12,235 nucleotides of DNA from Actinomycetes bacterium (GTDB lineage Bacteria > Actinomycetota > Actinomycetes > Propionibacteriales > Nocardioidaceae): the NCBI GenBank assembly GCA_023252095.1, contig JAHEXN010000072.1, forward strand, positions 1 to 12,235, written 5' to 3'. A program made the translations under genes and the position numbers. Below the pieces are notes generated by a model that had not been told where the DNA came from, did no database searches, and saw only the letters and a program-made list of their open reading frames with translations. Positions 1 to 9,998 of this stretch are shown here, piece after piece (position 1 is the first letter of the stretch; each line of letters opens with the position of its first letter).

Positions 1-266
1 GTGCCGTACCGGGCGGCCTTGTGCACGACGGCCCACTCCAGGAGCCCGCCGGTCTCGACCAGCCGGTCGAACTCGGCGTCGCTCAGGAAGTGGTAGTGCT
101 CGCCGTCGACCTCGCCGGGACGCGGAGGCCGCGTCGTGGCTGACACCGAGACCCAGATGTCGGGGTGGTCGCGCCGCACGCAGGACGTGACGGTGCCCTT
201 GCCGACCGCCGTGGGACCGGCGAGCACGACGAGACGGGAGGAGCCGGAGGGACCGGCCTCAGTCAC
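1..266 (-). CDS. gmk: Guanylate kinase, N-terminal part (3' end outside window)
   Basis: Guanylate kinase phosphorylates GMP (and dGMP) to GDP with ATP in the cytoplasm, on the route to GTP. Only the first 88 complete codons are visible. The P-loop GPTAVGKGT lies at residues 17-25, with the nucleotide lysine at 23. It is followed by the conserved [22 protein letters not shown] stretch, whose R and Y residues bind GMP in this family, and by the LLEWAVVH segment. The start is a GTG at 264-266. It overlaps the mihF stop by eight bases (mihF ends at 259), which suggests coupled translation. No strong Shine-Dalgarno is visible; a GGGAG about 10 bases upstream is the best candidate. mihF-gmk adjacency is standard in actinomycetes. 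Identity is near certain from the motifs; the exact start is slightly less so. Confidence 0.95.
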   Translation of the reverse strand, partial: MTEAGPSGSSRLVVLAGPTAVGKGTVTSCVRRDHPDIWVSVSATTRPPRPGEVDGEHYHFLSDAEFDRLVETGGLLEWAVVHKAARYG

Positions 267-579
267 GGTGCCCGAACTCCCGCAGGAGCGCCTGGATCTG
301 GTTGGCGCCGAGCCCGCGGAGCCGGCGGCTGTCGGCGATGCCGATGCGACGCATGATCTCCTGCGCCTTGACCTTGCCGACGCCCGGCATCGACTGCAGG
401 AGGTCGACGACGCGGAGCTTGGCCACGACCTCGTTGGCGCGCGCCTCGGCGATCACGTCGGCGATCGAGGCACCGGACGTCTTGAGTCGGTGCTTGATCT
501 CAGCACGGAGCTGGCGAGCCGCAGCTGCCTTCTGGAGCGCAGCCTGCCGCTGCTCGGCCGTCAACTTCGGGAGCGCCAC
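259..579 (-). CDS. mihF: Integration host factor, actinobacterial type (mIHF)
   Basis: Nucleoid-associated DNA-binding protein of the actinobacterial mIHF family, unrelated to proteobacterial IHF. In mycobacteria it is abundant and essential and bends DNA. The predicted product has 106 residues, the usual length. The N-terminal [20 protein letters not shown] helix is followed by a basic helical region. A helix-two-turn-helix-like segment then contains [12 protein letters not shown] (about residues 65-76) and [10 protein letters not shown] (about 85-94), the family's signature blocks. I chose the GTG at 577-579 because family members begin with M/V-ALP and GAGAGG lies about seven bases upstream. 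An upstream ATG at 634-636 would add 19 residues unlike the family and run into the preceding gene's end. The stop overlaps the gmk start. A separate promoter may lie in the end of the upstream lipoprotein gene. Confidence 0.96.
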   Translation of the reverse strand: MALPKLTAEQRQAALQKAAAARQLRAEIKHRLKTSGASIADVIAEARANEVVAKLRVVDLLQSMPGVGKVKAQEIMRRIGIADSRRLRGLGANQIQALLREFGHRD

Positions 580-616
580 GGTCTTGCCTCTCTTGCTTCC
601 GTCGGTGGTGGCGATG

Positions 617-646
617 AGCCTACTGGCCCTGCTCACCGGGTGTCTT
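617..646 (-). promoter_or_regulatory. Possible mihF promoter within the end of the lipoprotein gene
   Basis: Reading the minus strand, AAGACA (641-646) is followed by an 18-base spacer and TAGGCT (617-622), a TANNNT-type actinobacterial -10 box. Its TAG is the lipoprotein stop codon. Transcription would begin near 609-611 and give mihF a leader of about 30 bases. This would let an abundant DNA-binding protein be expressed independently of pyrimidine control. The -35 match is 4 of 6 and the motifs are short, so chance occurrence is possible. Confidence 0.35.
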
Positions 647-1057
647 CAGGGTGAGGTCGCACTCGTCCTCCACGGAGTCGGCGATCGCGCGCCGCTGGGT
701 CGCCGTGTCGTTGAAGGCCTGGTACGCCGTGCGCAGGTCGGCCGTGTCGTCCTCCGAGAGGTCGACGACGTCGCCGTGGGTCAGCTCCTCGATCGGGACC
801 TCGGCGACGGCCTCGGCGGCCAGCAGCGCCTCGACGGCGTCGGCAACGGCCATGTAGTCGTCGCGGACGTCGGACGGCGCCTGCTTCTCAATCGCGCGCA
901 GCGCCTCACCGAGCGCGGTGAAGGAGGCGGTCGTGAGCGTCGCGTCGTCGATCGCGGCGCGGTGCTTCTCGACCGCGGTGCAGTACGAGCTCGTGCCACA
1001 CCCGGAGAGGGTCGTGGCGACGAGCGCGGTCAGGCAGGCGGCGGCACGACGACGCAT
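620..1057 (-). CDS. Small predicted lipoprotein of unknown function
   Basis: A 145-residue protein with a lipoprotein signal: basic MRRR start, short hydrophobic core, and lipobox LSGC with the lipidated cysteine at residue 20. The mature part would be anchored on the outer face of the membrane. It is acidic, alanine-rich and probably helical (for example ALGEALRAIEKQAPSDVRDDY and VADAVEALLAAEAVAEV). Cys26 and a cysteine near the C-terminus (DSVEDEC) could form a disulfide; I infer this only from their placement. I do not recognise a family. The ATG start at 1055-1057 is preceded by GGAGGAG at good spacing. The gene sits between pyrF (42-base gap) and mihF (40-base gap) on the same strand. 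In M. tuberculosis the pyrF-mihF interval holds PE/PPE genes instead, so this position is variable. Confidence 0.82.
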   Translation of the reverse strand: MRRRAAACLTALVATTLSGCGTSSYCTAVEKHRAAIDDATLTTASFTALGEALRAIEKQAPSDVRDDYMAVADAVEALLAAEAVAEVPIEELTHGDVVDLSEDDTADLRTAYQAFNDTATQRRAIADSVEDECDLTLKTPGEQGQ

Positions 1058-1099
1058 GCGGGACGCTCCTCCGGTCGGGTGGGTCGGGCTGTCAGGGCC

Positions 1100-1914
1100 T
1101 CATGAGGATACGAGCTGGGCGTTGACCTGCTGGGCCGACGCGCGGAGCGCAACCGGGTCGGGTCCGGCGCGCAGGATGCCTCGCGACGACGACGGCACGA
1201 TCTGGTCCCAGACCCCGCCGAACAGCCGTCGCAGGTCCTCGACCGTGCCGCCCTGGGCGCCAAGGCCCGGGACGAGCAGCGGTCCGTTGATCGCGAGGTT
1301 CTCGCCCGCTTCGCCGATCGTGGCGCCGACGACGGCGCCGTACGACCCCAGCGGCGACGCGCCGGCGTTCAGCGCGGCGAGCTGGGCCAGGACCGACCCG
1401 GCGACGGTGCGCCCGTCTGCGACCGTGGCGCGCTGGAACTCCGGGCCCTCCTTGTTCGAGGTGAGTGCCAGGACGAAAACTCCCGCGTCGTTGCGCTCGG
1501 CCTCGGCGAAGAAGGGCTCGAGCGACCCAAAGCCGAGGAACGGGCTCACGGTCACGGCATCGGCCGCCATCGGCGCGTCGTCGTCGAGGTAGGCCTGCGC
1601 GTAGGCCGTGGCGGTGCTGTCGATGTCGCCGCGCTTGACGTCGAGCACCGTGAGGGTGCCGGTGTGGCGGAACTGCTGCAGGAGCCACTCGAGCACGGCG
1701 ACGCCGCGCGAGCCGAAGCGCTCGAAGAACGCCGACTGCGGCTTGACCACACCGACGTGGCCGGCGAACGCCTCGACGCAGGCCTCGGCGAAACGTTCCA
1801 GCCCCTCGAACGAGTCACCGACGCCCCACTCCTCGAGCAACGAGGCGTGGGGGTCGATGCCGACGCACAGCGGACCGTACGCCTGCCGGGCTGCCGTCAG
1901 CCGGGATCCAAAGC

Positions 1915-1918
<4 letters not shown>
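1100..1918 (-). CDS. pyrF: Orotidine 5'-phosphate decarboxylase, type 2
   Basis: Decarboxylates OMP to UMP, the last step of de novo UMP synthesis, in the cytoplasm. The 272-residue product fits the longer type 2 PyrF subfamily found in actinomycetes. Visible family blocks are CVGIDPH (residues 18-24), [13 protein letters not shown] (57-69) and the catalytic LDVKRGDID (92-100), in which Lys95 and the flanking aspartates 93 and 98 match the decarboxylation centre. [13 protein letters not shown] and the [10 protein letters not shown] phosphate-binding segment follow. The start is a GTG at 1916-1918 that overlaps the carB TGA as GTGA, so translation is probably coupled. Longer upstream readings run inside carB and are rejected. 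This is the last pyr gene of the operon. Confidence 0.96.
1105..1110 (-). promoter_or_regulatory. Possible -10 box for the lipoprotein gene
   Basis: TATCCT lies in the last codons of pyrF on the minus strand, about 48 bases before the lipoprotein start codon. It fits the actinobacterial TANNNT -10 consensus, but I see no convincing -35 element at 16-19 bases. The gene could equally be transcribed by read-through from pyrF. Confidence 0.2.
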
Positions 1919-5294
<3,376 letters not shown>

Positions 5295-5295
<1 letters not shown>

Positions 5296-6980
5296 CAGGC
5301 CTCCTCGTCGGTGTCGTTGCTGGGGGTCGTCGCGCGCTCGGCGGGCCCGGGCGGCGGGGGTTGCGGCCGGCCGTCGCCGTCGGGGTCGGGCACGTCGAAC
5401 GGCGGGGGCTCACTGGCCCATGGGATGTCCGTCTCGTCGGTCGAGCCCGGCTCGCCCTCAGCCACTGGCTTTACCTCAGGGGTGCTCAGGTCGAGGTCGT
5501 CGGACGACGGATCGCCCGAGACGGGGGCCCAGCCCAACGTCTCGGGGGCCACCTCCTCGTCCCCCGGCCCCTCCGCAGGGCTCTCGGTGTCGACGGCCGG
5601 CGCCCACCCGAGGGTCTCCGGGGCGGTCTCCTCGACCCGCGGGGCCGGAGCGGCACCGGCGAGCAGCGCGGCCAGGTCGATCGGGTCGTCCTGCGCCGGC
5701 GACTCCGGCTCGGAGGACTCGATCGGATCAGCCGGCGCCTCGTCGTCCCACGCGCTGATCTGGATCTCGTCGATCTGCACCTCCTCGATCCGCTCCTCGT
5801 GCTGCGGGTCGGTGTCGGGCGGGGTCTCGGCCACGACGCGCGCGCCGGCACGCGGCTTGCTCATGAGCGAGACGAACCGGTCGAACAGGTACGACGCGTC
5901 GTGCGGACCGGCCGCAGCCTCAGGGTGGTACTGCACGCTGAAGGCCGGCGCGTCGACGAGGGCGATGCCCTCCACGACGTCGTCGTTCAGGCCCACGTGG
6001 GTCACGTGCCCGGGACCGTAGGGCGTGTCGAACGTGCCCTCGAGGGGGGCCTCGACCGCGAAGCCGTGGTTGTGGCTCGTGACCTCGACCTTGCCCGTCG
6101 TGAGGTCCTTGACGGGCTGGTTGATGCCGCGGTGGCCGTACTTGAGCTTGTACGTGCCGAGCCCGAGAGCGCGGCCGAAGAGCTGGTTGCCGAAGCAGAT
6201 GCCGAAGTACGGGATCCCCGCGTCCAGCACGCCGCGCAGCAGCTCGACGGGGCCGTCGGCGGCCGAGGGGTCGCCGGGACCGTTCGAGAAGAACACGCCG
6301 TCGGGGCCGCCCGAGGCGACGCTCACGACGTCGTCGAGCGACGCGGCCGCCGGCAGGACGTGCACCTCGACGCCACGCTCCGCGAGCAGTCGGGGTGTCA
6401 TGCCCTTGATGCCCAGGTCGATCGCCGCGACCGTGAAGAGCTTCTCCCCCACAGCCGGGACGACGTACGGCTCGGTCGTGGAGACCTCGCCCGCCAGGTC
6501 CGCCCCGGCCATGCTCGGCGCCTTGCGGACGCGCTCGAGCAGCAGGTCGGGGTGAGTCGTGATGGAGCTGATGCCGGCCCGCATCGCGCCGCGCTCGCGC
6601 AGGTGACGCGTGAGGGCGCGGGTGTCGATGCCCTGGATGCCCACGACCTGCTGGTGCTCGAGGAACTCGTCGAGGGTGCCCTCGCTCCGCCAGCTCGACG
6701 GCACGCGGGCGGGGTCGCGCACGACGTAGCCCGCGACCCAGGCGCGGCTCGACTCGTTGTCGGTCGCGTTGACGCCTGTGTTGCCGATGTGCGGCGCGGT
6801 CTGCACGACGATCTGACGCTGGTACGACGGATCGGTGAGCGTCTCCTGGTAGCCCGTCATGCCGGTGTTGAAGACGATCTCGCCGATCGTCTCGCCGACC
6901 GCACCATAGGACTCGCCGCGGAACGTGCGGCCGTCCTCGAGGACGAGGATCGCCTCGGTGGGGCTGTCGGTGCTCGTCAT
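5295..6980 (-). CDS. carA: Carbamoyl-phosphate synthase, small subunit, with long acidic C-terminal tail
   Basis: Glutaminase subunit: hydrolyses glutamine and passes ammonia to CarB. Residues 1-375 are a normal CarA. The N-terminal domain shows [16 protein letters not shown] (38-53) and IGNTGVN (65-71). The class I amidotransferase domain has FSNGPGDP (231-238), the nucleophile Cys262 in GICFGNQ, and His352 and Glu354 in YHPEA, so the catalytic triad is intact. The protein then continues to 561 residues instead of stopping near 375-385. The extra part is described separately. The ATG at 6978-6980 fits the family's N-terminus. The open frame continues upstream into pyrC without family similarity and is not used. 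The Shine-Dalgarno is poor (GGCGGTGG), and the ATG overlaps the stop of a 28-codon ORF, so translation may depend on coupling. The stop overlaps the carB start. Confidence 0.97.
5298..5855 (-). other. CarA C-terminal extension: acidic, proline-rich, probably disordered
   Basis: Codes for about residues 376-561 of CarA, beyond the last conserved element ([10 protein letters not shown], 364-373). By my count it holds about 49 Asp/Glu against about 7 Arg/Lys, many Pro, Ser and Ala, and no Cys. Two short segments could fold or dock: [15 protein letters not shown] (397-411) and the hydrophobic [14 protein letters not shown] (432-445). A near-exact 11-residue unit is present twice, and tryptophans also occur in ISAWDDEAP and [10 protein letters not shown]. 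The end is a polyproline run and DTDEEA, whose codons supply the carB Shine-Dalgarno. Codons ending in A or T cluster at residues 501-507 (CCT, GTA, CCA, GCT), unlike the surrounding genes. The frame is open to the normal carA/carB junction, so a frameshift artefact is unlikely. Function unknown. Confidence 0.85.
5523..5630 (-). repeat. Duplicated APETLGWAP motif in the CarA tail
   Basis: Two copies of [12 protein letters not shown] lie at residues 451-461 (5598-5630) and 476-486 (5523-5555), exactly 25 residues apart. Over the nine identical residues the DNA differs at seven positions in six codons, and every difference is synonymous (for example CTC versus TTG for Leu). The motif is conserved at protein level rather than being a fresh DNA duplication. 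Confidence 0.9.
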
Positions 6981-7063
6981 GACGCCACCGCCTGAGGAGA
7001 AGCAACGATAGGCGGCAGCGGCATGACCCGGTGCTGATTGCTCGCTCGCTGGCGCTCGCTCAT
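6977..7063 (-). CDS. 28-residue ORF filling the pyrC-carA gap
   Basis: Starts [13 protein letters not shown] and ends PQAVAS. Its ATG (7061-7063) overlaps the pyrC stop as ATGA, and its TGA (6977-6979) overlaps the carA start as ATGA. A strong Shine-Dalgarno, AGGAGGT (7070-7076), lies six bases upstream inside the end of pyrC, stronger than the site before carA. These three signals are what I see; translation itself is inference. The peptide has no hydrophobic segment, lipobox or recognisable domain. In M. tuberculosis a membrane protein gene (Rv1382) occupies this position, so this could be the leftover ends of such a gene after an internal deletion. It could also be a coupling ORF that delivers ribosomes to carA, or a chance ORF. 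Confidence 0.5.
   Translation of the reverse strand: MSERQRASNQHRVMPLPPIVASPQAVAS
7039..7061 (-). repeat. AGCGAGCG tandem-like repeat at the start of the small ORF
   Basis: Directly after the first A of the small ORF's start region, the minus strand reads two AGCGAGCG units separated by CC, followed by another AGC. Short GAGCG-type repeats of this kind occur, as I recall, at gene starts scattered through actinomycete genomes, where they encode MSER-like N-termini. Whether this is such a dispersed element cannot be decided from one copy. Confidence 0.4.
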
Positions 7064-8361
7064 GGCTGGACCTCCTGGAGTTGACCGTCGAGGACGGTGG
7101 GGACGCCGCGCAGGAACGTGGCGACGACGCGACCGGGCAGCTCGCGCCCGGCATAGGGGGTGTTGCGGGACAACGATGCCGTGTCGGCCGGGACGATCGT
7201 GCGGGTGGCCTCCGCGTCGTACAGCACAACGTGGGCAGGCTCACCCACGGCGAGCGGCCGGCCGTGGCCACCACCCACGCGACTGATGCGCGCCGGAGCG
7301 GCCGACAGCCGTTCGGCGACCTGCTCCCACGTCAGCAGGCCGGTGTCGACCATGGTGTGCTGGACGACCGAGAGCGCGGTCTCGAGGCCGATCATCCCGA
7401 AGGCGGCCGCCGACCACTCGCACTCCTTGTCCTCCATGGGGTGGGGGGCGTGGTCGGTCGCGACGATGTCGATCGTGCCGTCGGCGAGCCCCTCACGGAC
7501 TGCGGCCACGTCGTCGGCCGTGCGCAGGGGCGGGTTGACCTTGTAGATCGGGTCGTAGCCGCGCACCAGGTCGTCGGTCAGCAGCAGGTGGTGGGGCGTG
7601 ACCTCGGCCGTGACGTCCCAGCCCTTGCTCTTGGCCCAGCGGACGATCTCGACCGAGCCACGCGTCGAGAGGTGGCACACGTGCAGGCGCGAGCCGACGT
7701 GGGCCGCGAGCACGCAGTCGCGCGCCACGATGGCCTCCTCCGCGGCGGCGGGCCAGCCGGTCAGGCCGAGCTCGCCGGACACGAGGCCCTCGTTCATCTG
7801 TGCGCCCTCGGTGAGACGCGGCTCCTGGGCGTGCTGGGCGACGACGCCGTCGAACGCCTTGACGTACTCCAGGGCGCGACGCATCAGCACGGCGTCGGAG
7901 ACGCACTTGCCGTCGTCGGAGAAGACGCGGACGTTCGCGGCGGAGTCGGCCATCGCACCGAGCTCGGCAAGCTGCGTGCCCCCGAGGCCCACCGTGACGG
8001 CGCCGATCGGCTGCACGTCGCAGTAGCCGCCCTCGCGGCCCAGGCGCCAGACCTGCTCGACGACGCCTGCGGTGTCGGCGACGGGATCGGTGTTGGCCAT
8101 CGCGTGGACGCACGTGAAGCCGCCACGAGCCGCGGCCTGGGTGCCCGTGAGCACCGTCTCGGCGTCCTCGCGACCCGGCTCACGCAGGTGGGTGTGAAGG
8201 TCGACCAGGCCGGGCAGTGCCACGAGACCCGTGGCGTCGACCTCGGTCGCCCCGTCGACGGTGAGGTCGGTGCCGATCGCGGTGATGAGACCGTCCTCGA
8301 TCGCGATGTCGGTCGGCTCTCCGCCCAGGATCTTCGCCCTGCGGATGACATAGCTCGTCAT
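7060..8361 (-). CDS. pyrC: Dihydroorotase (class I)
   Basis: Zinc amidohydrolase that reversibly cyclises N-carbamoyl-L-aspartate to dihydroorotate, third step of pyrimidine synthesis. The 433-residue length fits class I dihydroorotases of Gram-positive bacteria. Metal-ligand candidates are in place: His56 and His58 in [10 protein letters not shown], Asp149/150 in FSDDGKC, His177 in AQHAQE, His230 in HVCHLST and Asp303 in ATDHAPH. VNPPLR, a substrate-binding block, is at about 275-280. The N-terminal small domain begins [15 protein letters not shown]. The ATG (8359-8361) overlaps the pyrB TGA as ATGA and is preceded by GAGGAGGGAG. The stop likewise overlaps the ATG of the 28-codon ORF. In some bacteria class I enzymes assemble with aspartate transcarbamylase; the adjacency to pyrB fits, but the sequence does not prove it. 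Confidence 0.97.
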   Translation of the reverse strand: MTSYVIRRAKILGGEPTDIAIEDGLITAIGTDLTVDGATEVDATGLVALPGLVDLHTHLREPGREDAETVLTGTQAAARGGFTCVHAMANTDPVADTAGVVEQVWRLGREGGYCDVQPIGAVTVGLGGTQLAELGAMADSAANVRVFSDDGKCVSDAVLMRRALEYVKAFDGVVAQHAQEPRLTEGAQMNEGLVSGELGLTGWPAAAEEAIVARDCVLAAHVGSRLHVCHLSTRGSVEIVRWAKSKGWDVTAEVTPHHLLLTDDLVRGYDPIYKVNPPLRTADDVAAVREGLADGTIDIVATDHAPHPMEDKECEWSAAAFGMIGLETALSVVQHTMVDTGLLTWEQVAERLSAAPARISRVGGGHGRPLAVGEPAHVVLYDAEATRTIVPADTASLSRNTPYAGRELPGRVVATFLRGVPTVLDGQLQEVQP

Positions 8362-9320
8362 GAGCCCTCTCCCTCCTCGTTCGTGGCCCCGCTGACCAGC
8401 AGGTAGAGCACGGCCATGCGGACCGCGACACCGTTCGTGACCTGCTCCACGATGACCGAACGTCCGGAGTCGGCGACGTCGGCCGTGATCTCCATGCCGC
8501 GGTTCATGGGACCGGGGTGCAGGACGATCGCATGGTCGGGCAGGCGGTTCATGCGGGTCGTGTCGAGCCCGTAGCGCCGGCTGTACTCGCGGGCGCTCGG
8601 GAAGTAGGAGGCGTTCTTCCGCTCGTGCTGGACGCGCAGCATCATGATCGCGTCAGCGCCCTCGAGAGAGTCGTCGAGGTCGTAGGACGTCCGGACCGGC
8701 CAGGCGTCGATGCCGACGGGCAGCAGGGTCGGCGGCGCCACGAGCGTGACGTTCGCGCCGAGCGTGTGCAGCAGGAGGGCGTTCGACCGGGCCACGCGGC
8801 TGTGCAGGACGTCGCCGACGATCGTGACGTTCTTGCCTGCCAGGTCACTGCCGGTGCCGCCGTCCGGCATCAGGTGTGAGCGCATCGTGAAGGCGTCGAG
8901 CAAAGCCTGGGTGGGGTGCTCGTGGGTGCCGTCGCCGGCGTTGACGACCGCACCGTTGGTCCAGCCGGCCGCCGCCAGCCGGTGCGGCGCGCCGGAGAAG
9001 TGGTGGCGGATCACGACGGCATCGGCGCCCATGGCCTGCAGGGTCAGCGCGGTGTCCTTGAGGCTCTCGCCCTTGGAGACGCTCGAGCCCTTGGCCGAGA
9101 AGTTGATGACGTCGGCGCTCAGGCGCTTGGCCGCCGCCTCGAACGAGATGCGCGTACGCGTGGAGTCCTCGAAGAAGAGGTTGACGACGGTACGGCCCCG
9201 CAGCGTCGGCAGCTTCTTGATGGGGCGCTGGGCCACCCCGAGCAGCTCGGCCGCGGTGTCGAGCACGCGGACGGCGTCGTCGCGGCTCAGGTCGCCCGCA
9301 CTCAGCAGGTGCTTCTTCAC
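8358..9320 (-). CDS. pyrB: Aspartate carbamoyltransferase, catalytic chain
   Basis: Transfers the carbamoyl group from carbamoyl phosphate to L-aspartate, the committed step of pyrimidine synthesis. The 320-residue product has the carbamoyl-phosphate loop [13 protein letters not shown] (49-61; STRTR at 53-57), the mobile loop serine/lysine region SSVSKGES (79-86, Lys83), [13 protein letters not shown] (130-142), and HPGPMNRG (268-275) of the aspartate domain. No regulatory chain gene (pyrI) is in the window, as usual outside enterics and archaea. The start is a GTG (9318-9320) overlapping the pyrR stop as GTGA, with GGGAGGTG close upstream. The stop overlaps the pyrC start, so both ends suggest coupled translation. 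Confidence 0.97.
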   Translation of the reverse strand: MKKHLLSAGDLSRDDAVRVLDTAAELLGVAQRPIKKLPTLRGRTVVNLFFEDSTRTRISFEAAAKRLSADVINFSAKGSSVSKGESLKDTALTLQAMGADAVVIRHHFSGAPHRLAAAGWTNGAVVNAGDGTHEHPTQALLDAFTMRSHLMPDGGTGSDLAGKNVTIVGDVLHSRVARSNALLLHTLGANVTLVAPPTLLPVGIDAWPVRTSYDLDDSLEGADAIMMLRVQHERKNASYFPSAREYSRRYGLDTTRMNRLPDHAIVLHPGPMNRGMEITADVADSGRSVIVEQVTNGVAVRMAVLYLLVSGATNEEGEGS

Positions 9321-9904
9321 GCGGCACCTCCCGCAACGGAGCCCACGATGCCGACGGCGTCCTCGACGTCGTCGGTCTCGGAGAGCCGGACCCGCACCTT
9401 CTCGGTCAGCGCCGTAGGCAGGTTCTTTCCCACGAAGTCGGCGCGGATCGGGAGCTCGCGGTGGCCCCGGTCGATCAGCACGGCCAGCTGGACCGCGCGC
9501 GGGCGGCCGAGGTCGCCGAGGGCGTCCAGGGCAGCACGGATCGTACGCCCGCTCATGAGCACGTCGTCGACGAGCACGACGATCTTGTCGTCGACGTCAT
9601 CGGGCGTCTCGGTGTGCGCGAGCGCCCGGGCCGGCTTGAGGCTCAGGTCGTCGCGATACATCGTGACGTCGAGCGCACCGGAACGAATCTCACGCCCCTC
9701 GACCTCGCCCATGCGGCGGGCGATGCGCCGTGCCAGCGGGACTCCGCGCTTCGGGATGCCCAGCAGGACGACCTCGGCCGAGCCGTGGTTGCGCTCGAGG
9801 ATCTCGTGCGTGATGCGCGTCAACGCCCGGGATATCTCACCGGCGTCGAGGACGGTACGGACCGGGTCCGTGGCAGCATCGGAAACGTCGTCAGGCGTGG
9901 CCAT
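9317..9904 (-). CDS. pyrR: Pyr operon RNA-binding regulator / uracil phosphoribosyltransferase-like protein
   Basis: PyrR binds pyr mRNA when UMP or UTP is high and represses the operon; many homologues also have uracil phosphoribosyltransferase activity. The 195-residue protein shows a type I phosphoribosyltransferase fold: [12 protein letters not shown] (49-60), the family segment [13 protein letters not shown] (75-87), and the PRPP loop [13 protein letters not shown] (109-121). About 15 residues precede the usual start of homology ([14 protein letters not shown]). The ATG at 9902-9904 has a near-perfect Shine-Dalgarno, AAGGAGGT, five bases away, and that site lies in the 3' side of a PyrR-type hairpin. 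In Mycobacterium smegmatis PyrR acts by translational repression at an equivalent site, so autorepression is likely here. First gene of the operon; the stop overlaps the pyrB start. Confidence 0.97.
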   Translation of the reverse strand: MATPDDVSDAATDPVRTVLDAGEISRALTRITHEILERNHGSAEVVLLGIPKRGVPLARRIARRMGEVEGREIRSGALDVTMYRDDLSLKPARALAHTETPDDVDDKIVVLVDDVLMSGRTIRAALDALGDLGRPRAVQLAVLIDRGHRELPIRADFVGKNLPTALTEKVRVRLSETDDVEDAVGIVGSVAGGAA

Positions 9905-9912
9905 GCTGACCT

Positions 9913-9944
9913 CCTTCTCCGCCTCACGGGACGGCCGTTAAAGG
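9913..9944 (-). promoter_or_regulatory. PyrR-binding RNA hairpin in the pyrR leader
   Basis: In the transcript, CCGUC (9930-9934) pairs with GGCGG (9919-9923), five pairs including one G-U. The hexaloop CCGUGA (9924-9929) fits the CNGNGA loop known for PyrR-binding sites. An internal bulge separates this from a lower stem CCUU (9941-9944) with AAGG (9913-9916). The AAGG is the first half of the AAGGAGGU ribosome binding site (9909-9916), so folding or PyrR binding would hide it. No terminator hairpin with a U-run follows, which favours translational repression over the attenuation used in Bacillus. The loop, stem and position are seen; PyrR binding is inferred from the known family of sites. 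Confidence 0.88.
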
Positions 9945-9954
9945 ATGTCGATGT

Positions 9955-9992
9955 TCGGCGGTCAGCCTACCAGCGGCCAGGCCCCGTCCGAC
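9955..9992 (-). promoter_or_regulatory. Promoter for the pyr operon
   Basis: On the minus strand TGG-TAGGCT (-10 box TAGGCT at 9964-9969) forms an extended TGN -10 element of the TANNNT type. The -35 region (about 9986-9992, GTCGGA) is weak. Transcription should begin about 9955-9958, giving a leader of about 52 bases that contains the PyrR hairpin. The promoter lies just beyond the stop of the upstream TRIC-type gene. No clear intrinsic terminator separates the two, so some read-through is possible. Confidence 0.6.
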
Positions 9993-9998
9993 GCGGCG

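Noticed and set aside
580..636. Longer mihF start at the ATG 634-636
   Set aside because: It adds 19 residues absent from the family, overlaps the lipoprotein gene, and leaves unused the GAGAGG site placed for the GTG at 577-579.
1098..1107. Perfect 10-base palindrome CCTCATGAGG at the pyrF stop
   Set aside because: Short, partly coding, not extended by flanking pairs and found once here; compatible with chance.
5361..6995. A 544-codon plus-strand frame opposite carA, and a 441-codon one opposite pyrC (7081-8406)
   Set aside because: Same cause: shadow frames of real genes, with no recognisable motif or proper start signals.
6981..7274. Upstream extension of the carA frame into pyrC (659 residues in all)
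   Set aside because: The added residues overlap dihydroorotase and look nothing like CarA; the family N-terminus begins right at the ATG at 6978-6980.
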